46,837 nt of DNA, from positions 243,643-290,479 of the forward strand of contig JBNGIO010006272.1 in assembly GCA_049999805.1 (NCBI GenBank). Reading direction: 5' to 3'. The DNA comes from Folioceros fuciformis (taxonomy: Eukaryota > Anthocerotophyta > Anthocerotopsida > Anthocerotales). Both the position numbers and the translations under genes were made by a program. This document shows, in pieces, positions 43,008-46,837 of the stretch (within the stretch, counting starts at the first letter, position 1; every line of letters begins with the position of its first letter). The notes under the pieces were generated by a model that was given only the letters and a program-made list of their open reading frames with translations, had not been told where the DNA came from and made no database searches.

Positions 43008-46000
43008 ATGGAGCAACCCTCAGCCATGGCGCCCCTGGAAGGAGATGGTGACCCCGGCCAGCCTGCTGAGGATTCGCCGGGAACGGTGGACGGGCGGTCG
43101 GCCATGGATTGCGTGGTGAACGTGAGGCAAGCGGACGGCGCTCTGCGAGCATTCAAATTCACGCACAGAACCACCATCTTCGACGCTCTCAGGCATGGAA
43201 TCAGCACGGCGCTGCATGTTCCCCTGAATGCCGTGCACCTCAACTTCGAGGGACTGCTTGAAATCGGTGCCACTGTAGATGAGGACGCATTGCAATTGCA
43301 AGATGGCCAGAGCATGGCTTCTGCCGATGGCGGCGCCGGAGCAGGCCAGTCCAATGCAGACGAAGATGGATCTGGTATGGCTAGAGGGCAAGGCGGGTCA
43401 GGAGATGGTGCCGGACAGGCTGGGAAGGGTGGAGATGGTGGAGCGAAAACCGCACCGGGGACAGGCGGATCTGGAACTGGAGATGGAACTGGAGCTGGGG
43501 CCGGCGCTGGCGCCAATGCTGGAGCGGGCGCCGATGCTGGTGCCGGTGCCGGTGCTGGTGCTGGTGCGGGGGCTGGTGCTGGTGCTGGTGCCGGTGCTGG
43601 TGCGGGTGCTGGCGCCGGTGCTGGTGCGGACGCCGGTGCCGGTGTTGGTGCGGGCGCTGGTGCCGGTGTTGGTGCGGGCGCGGGTGCTGGTGCCGGTGGT
43701 GGCGCGGGTGCAGGGGCCGGCTCCGGCTCAGGCACGGCGGGGAAGGGAAGGGACGGGGATGGAGATACGGATTCGGCAGGGAAGACGACGGGCCGGGAAG
43801 GCACACTAGGGAGCTTGGGCAAAGCAGGAGGAGCTGCAGCGTTTACGTCATCGAGCTCAGGGGCGAGCAGTTCGGGAACAGGAGGAGATTCTTGGCAAGG
43901 AAGCAGGAAAGGCAGCGGTCGCGGTCGGAAATCTTCCCCCCGATTTGCCCTAGGCGGGGATGGCCCAGTAGGAGGGCAAGGTGTGGACGGCAAGGCGGGA
44001 GGGGCCGGTTCAGGGACGGGCTCCAGCAAGGAATCGTCTCCCGGTAGAGATGCGGCATTGAGGGATCTCAAGCAGCAGCTCACATCCATGCAGGAACCCG
44101 GGGGACAGGCGGGCGACGAAGACCCGCAGAGGATACCGAAACTGGGACTCCGGTCCCGGAGGAGCTCTGCCTTGTATCCAGCCGAGTCCGCCCTCGGGCA
44201 GAAAAACTTCGTGGGAGAGCACGACAAGCTGGCGTGCGTGGTGGAGATTGCAGCTGTGGGAGACGACGGGGGCCAGGGGAAGACGATTCAGTTCGTGCAC
44301 AGGGGCTCCATCAGCGATGCGCTCATGCAGGGGCTCAGCGCAGCTCTGGAGGTGCCCAAGGAACACATCTCGCTCAAATTCGACGGGGAATCTGCCCATA
44401 GCTCGGACGACGGCAGGAGTGACAGGGAAGGTCTCAGCCGCACTGGATCGTCAGGATCCTCAGGCGGGAGCCTGAGACCTCGCTCCTCCAAGGCCCACGG
44501 CGGTGGGAGCTTGGATGGAATGGATGATGATCTGCGGCTTGAAACCGGCCAGGAGTGGCAGAACGCGAATTCAGATTCGGACGGGGAGGGTAACTGGCAG
44601 GCGCTGAAAGAGGAGAACCATCTCAATTGGCTCTGGTCTCTGGGATCTATGGACAACCCGGAATACATCAGAGTTGTGTTTCGACTCGCTAGGGACAAGG
44701 AACACGAGTATGTTACCGCAGACTTCGCACCCCTTCCAAAATACATGCTGGATGATCGCCGGCCCGAGCATTACGCTCCTGGCGGCCCCTTCTCGAAGGT
44801 GGGGGATGGCCACTTTGGTGCACCATATGGAGAATCGCAACTTACAATATTTGAATACTTGCAAAAAGCTAAGGCGGGGAAACTGGAGAAAAAGCTGTGT
44901 GACAGAACCACAGCCACCGGAATCTCCAGAAAGGAATTCAGACGGCCACTGAGTCCGATCCCAACACCTGAGCCCGATGGGAAGGTGACGGAGTTGATAG
45001 TGCGCATAGCTAAGGGCGGAGGTGAGATGGTTGCACGGCGGGTGAACATTGATAGACAAGAAGAAGGGCCCATCAAATATCTCGGAGGCTACAAGGATAA
45101 GCGGAACGGTGAGTTGCAAGCACTTTTCACTAAAAGTATTGAAGATGTTATAATTGGATGGGTATCCTTGAGAAAGCCTGCATAATGTTTTGTTGTTTGC
45201 AGTACTATGTTCAAACACTAATAGAATATTGGGGAGGCAGGCGCCATATATTTGAATAGAGAGCAGCAAACTCGTGATGAAAAGGAGAAGCCTGCTCTTG
45301 TGAAGAAGGCCACCCGTGCAACACAAAAGTCAGAGGTGAAGGGAAACTTTCAAAACACAATTCGAGAAGCTCATACACAAATGGACAGGCGAGATGTGAT
45401 GATGAATCATTGCTTTGATGCTGTGAAAGTTCCGGGTCCCTATAAAGATTCAGTATGGTGGGAATGGAATCGAAATCAAGCTGCAGTTATCATCCAACGC
45501 CACACACGGAGAATGATTGCAAAACACTTGGCAGCTCAAATGCGAAAACATAGAGAAGAAATGAAAAAGGTACCTGAACATTCATTTGGAACAAGAATCT
45601 TTTGAAGCTTTGAGCTATATTTTATTTGTTGATTAAATTTGTTGTTTGCAATGAAATTTTTTTAAGTTCTTTGTAGAGCAAGAAAGGTTAGAAAGAGAAG
45701 ATGCAAAAGCTACATTACGTTATGAGATACAACGGAGAATGCATCCAGAGACTATTGCAGACTTTGACATTTTGTACTCTGAACTTGAAGCTTGGCGTTA
45801 TCAAGTAGGAAAATTTGACCTCAGTAAGTTGGATATAGTTTGATGTACAACTAAGTTTATGGCATCCCTATCAACAGGAAACCAAGAAGATACATGCCAT
45901 GAATCTCGGTAAAGAAGAGCATATAAAAGCCCTTCAAGATTTGTTGTACAAAGTAAGTATCACATAAATTCAAATCAAAACTTTCAGGTGCCTACCAAGA

Positions 46001-46767
46001 AGATAAACCTTCCCACTAAGCTAACCACTAACCCATGAATATGCAGGAAACCAAACTTTTGCAGAAAATCACAAAAATGAAAAGAGCTGCAAATGAGAAA
46101 ATTAATCAAGATGTAATTGCTAAGAAAATGACAAAGATGAGTACCCCTAAAGTATGGGAGCTCGTTAATGGGGCAGTGGTACACGTGACCACTCCAAAGA
46201 CAGCTCGAGCTTCTGATCTAATGCATGTAAGAAAGAGTATCTCTTTTCCAAACTAGGTTAAGCTAAAGTTGTATAAAGTCATTAACTTAATACTGAATTG
46301 ATACAAATAATAACAATCTCTTCAATGAAATACAGCTATATTTTGCGTTAGCGAAGGATGCAACCTCTATTGATGAACGCATGGGTGTGCTTGGATATAT
46401 AAAGTGGACAGTGCAAGAATATGATACTGCTCTATGTAAAGAAATTTTAGCTCTCATTGAACGAGAAGCTGATTTTATGTATAGGGGACGACCCATAAAA
46501 TCTATAACTGGACTACGACAACGCATTTTGAACTTGTTTTTGATGGTATCGTTAAGGATATTGTACATGATCTTGTTGCATTTTAATTTAATTCTTATAG
46601 GCTAATAAATTCTATTATATTAATTTACGATGTGTTTGATGATGATGCAGTTTACAGAAACTCCAGCATTCAATCCTGAAGCTGTGATGTATGAATACAT
46701 ACATGCTGACTTTGATGGCGCAAACATGCAGTCCCCCACAAGAAGAACAAAGCCAGATCTTGTCCAA
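43008..46767 (+). CDS. IQUB: IQUB-like axonemal radial-spoke protein with two ubiquitin-like domains (3' end outside window)
   Basis: Exons: 43008-45108, 45241-45569, 45667-45804, 45878-45952, 46047-46226, 46336-46545, 46651-46767, then a donor GTAAAA. All junctions are GT-AG and in phase, 1050 residues so far. IQUB anchors radial spokes in ciliary axonemes. Two related beta-grasp-like segments occur: residues 34-102 (TIFDALRHGISTALHVP) and about 405-465 (SISDALMQGLSAALEVP). A Gly-Ala tract (about 161-242) and a Ser/Gly-rich linker lie between them. From about 540 the IQUB body begins: YLGGYKDKRNG, an IQ motif (AAVIIQRHTRRMIAKHL, near 780), EIQRRMHPETIADFDILYSE, STPKVWELVNG, SIDERMGVLGYIKW, ILALIEREADFMYRGR and TETPAFNPE. 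The last exon or exons are missing. Family assignment from the C-terminal half is firm, and the N-terminal domain reading is an inference. Confidence 0.88.
43484..43735 (+). repeat. Gly-Ala coding hexamer array in IQUB
   Basis: About forty imperfect GGTGCT/GGTGCC/GGTGCG hexamers encode a near-pure Gly-Ala tract, with rare Asn, Asp and Val substitutions. The reverse strand is open for over 400 codons because of this composition and is not a gene. Confidence 0.9.
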
Positions 46768-46837
46768 GTAAAAGCAATGTGATTGTTTTCATATTTGTAT
46801 CAACACATATACAAGACATAACATGTATAGAATGAGT

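Noticed and set aside
42989-44227. 412-residue Pro/Ala-rich frame on the minus strand
   Set aside because: It is the antisense shadow of the IQUB Gly-Ala hexamer array. It has no domain and the sense strand carries the conserved protein.

Overview
The window is nuclear DNA of a land plant, most likely a seed-free one with swimming sperm (fern, lycophyte or bryophyte; the sequence alone does not fix the genus). Three observations point there: GT-AG introns in every multi-exon gene, large intron-poor PLS/E-class pentatricopeptide-repeat (PPR) genes and a plastid-type mTERF, which are plant hallmarks; Copia and chromovirus retrotransposons; and a gene for the ciliary radial-spoke protein IQUB, which is expected only where flagellated gametes are made.

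Layout. 0.6-2.7 kb: a dead pogo/Tigger-like DNA transposon with terminal inverted repeats and TA target duplications. 3.35-5.1 kb: an SPT2-type histone chaperone gene (+). 5.2-6.1 kb: a PPR relic. 7.5-10.1 kb: a second PPR gene inactivated by a +4 frameshift, an in-frame stop and an internal deletion. 10.3-12.6 kb: AT-rich DNA with a small antisense PPR scrap and a Copia scrap. 12.6-24.9 kb: a nest of LTR retrotransposons. A chromovirus 3' end abuts an old Copia element with inverted LTRs, and a younger complete Copia (17788-24498, TGCTT target duplication, 207-bp LTRs differing at 4 positions) sits in the leader of the old one. 26.65-28.6 kb: a two-exon mTERF gene (+). 28.9-31.66 kb: a nine-exon O-fucosyltransferase-family gene (-), convergent with mTERF. 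33.6-37.4 kb: a long E-class PPR gene (+) interrupted by a 100-N gap. 38.4-39.9 kb: an eight-exon PI31 proteasome-regulator gene (-). 40.4-42.4 kb: a five-exon beta-tubulin gene (+), divergent from PI31 across a repeat-rich 532-bp shared promoter. 43.0 kb to the end: an IQUB-like axonemal gene (+) that continues past the window.

How the parts relate. The PPR and mTERF products are predicted organelle RNA/DNA-binding factors. SPT2 acts on chromatin, the fucosyltransferase-like enzyme in the Golgi and PI31 on the proteasome. The tubulin and IQUB genes are neighbours that both concern microtubules, but the tubulin tail is atypical. The most notable items are the IQUB-like protein with two ubiquitin-like domains separated by a Gly-Ala tract, the beta-tubulin without an acidic tail, a Copia element carrying extra reading frames (one antisense), the inverted-LTR element, and two assembly gaps whose flanking sequence shows they are artefactual in size.
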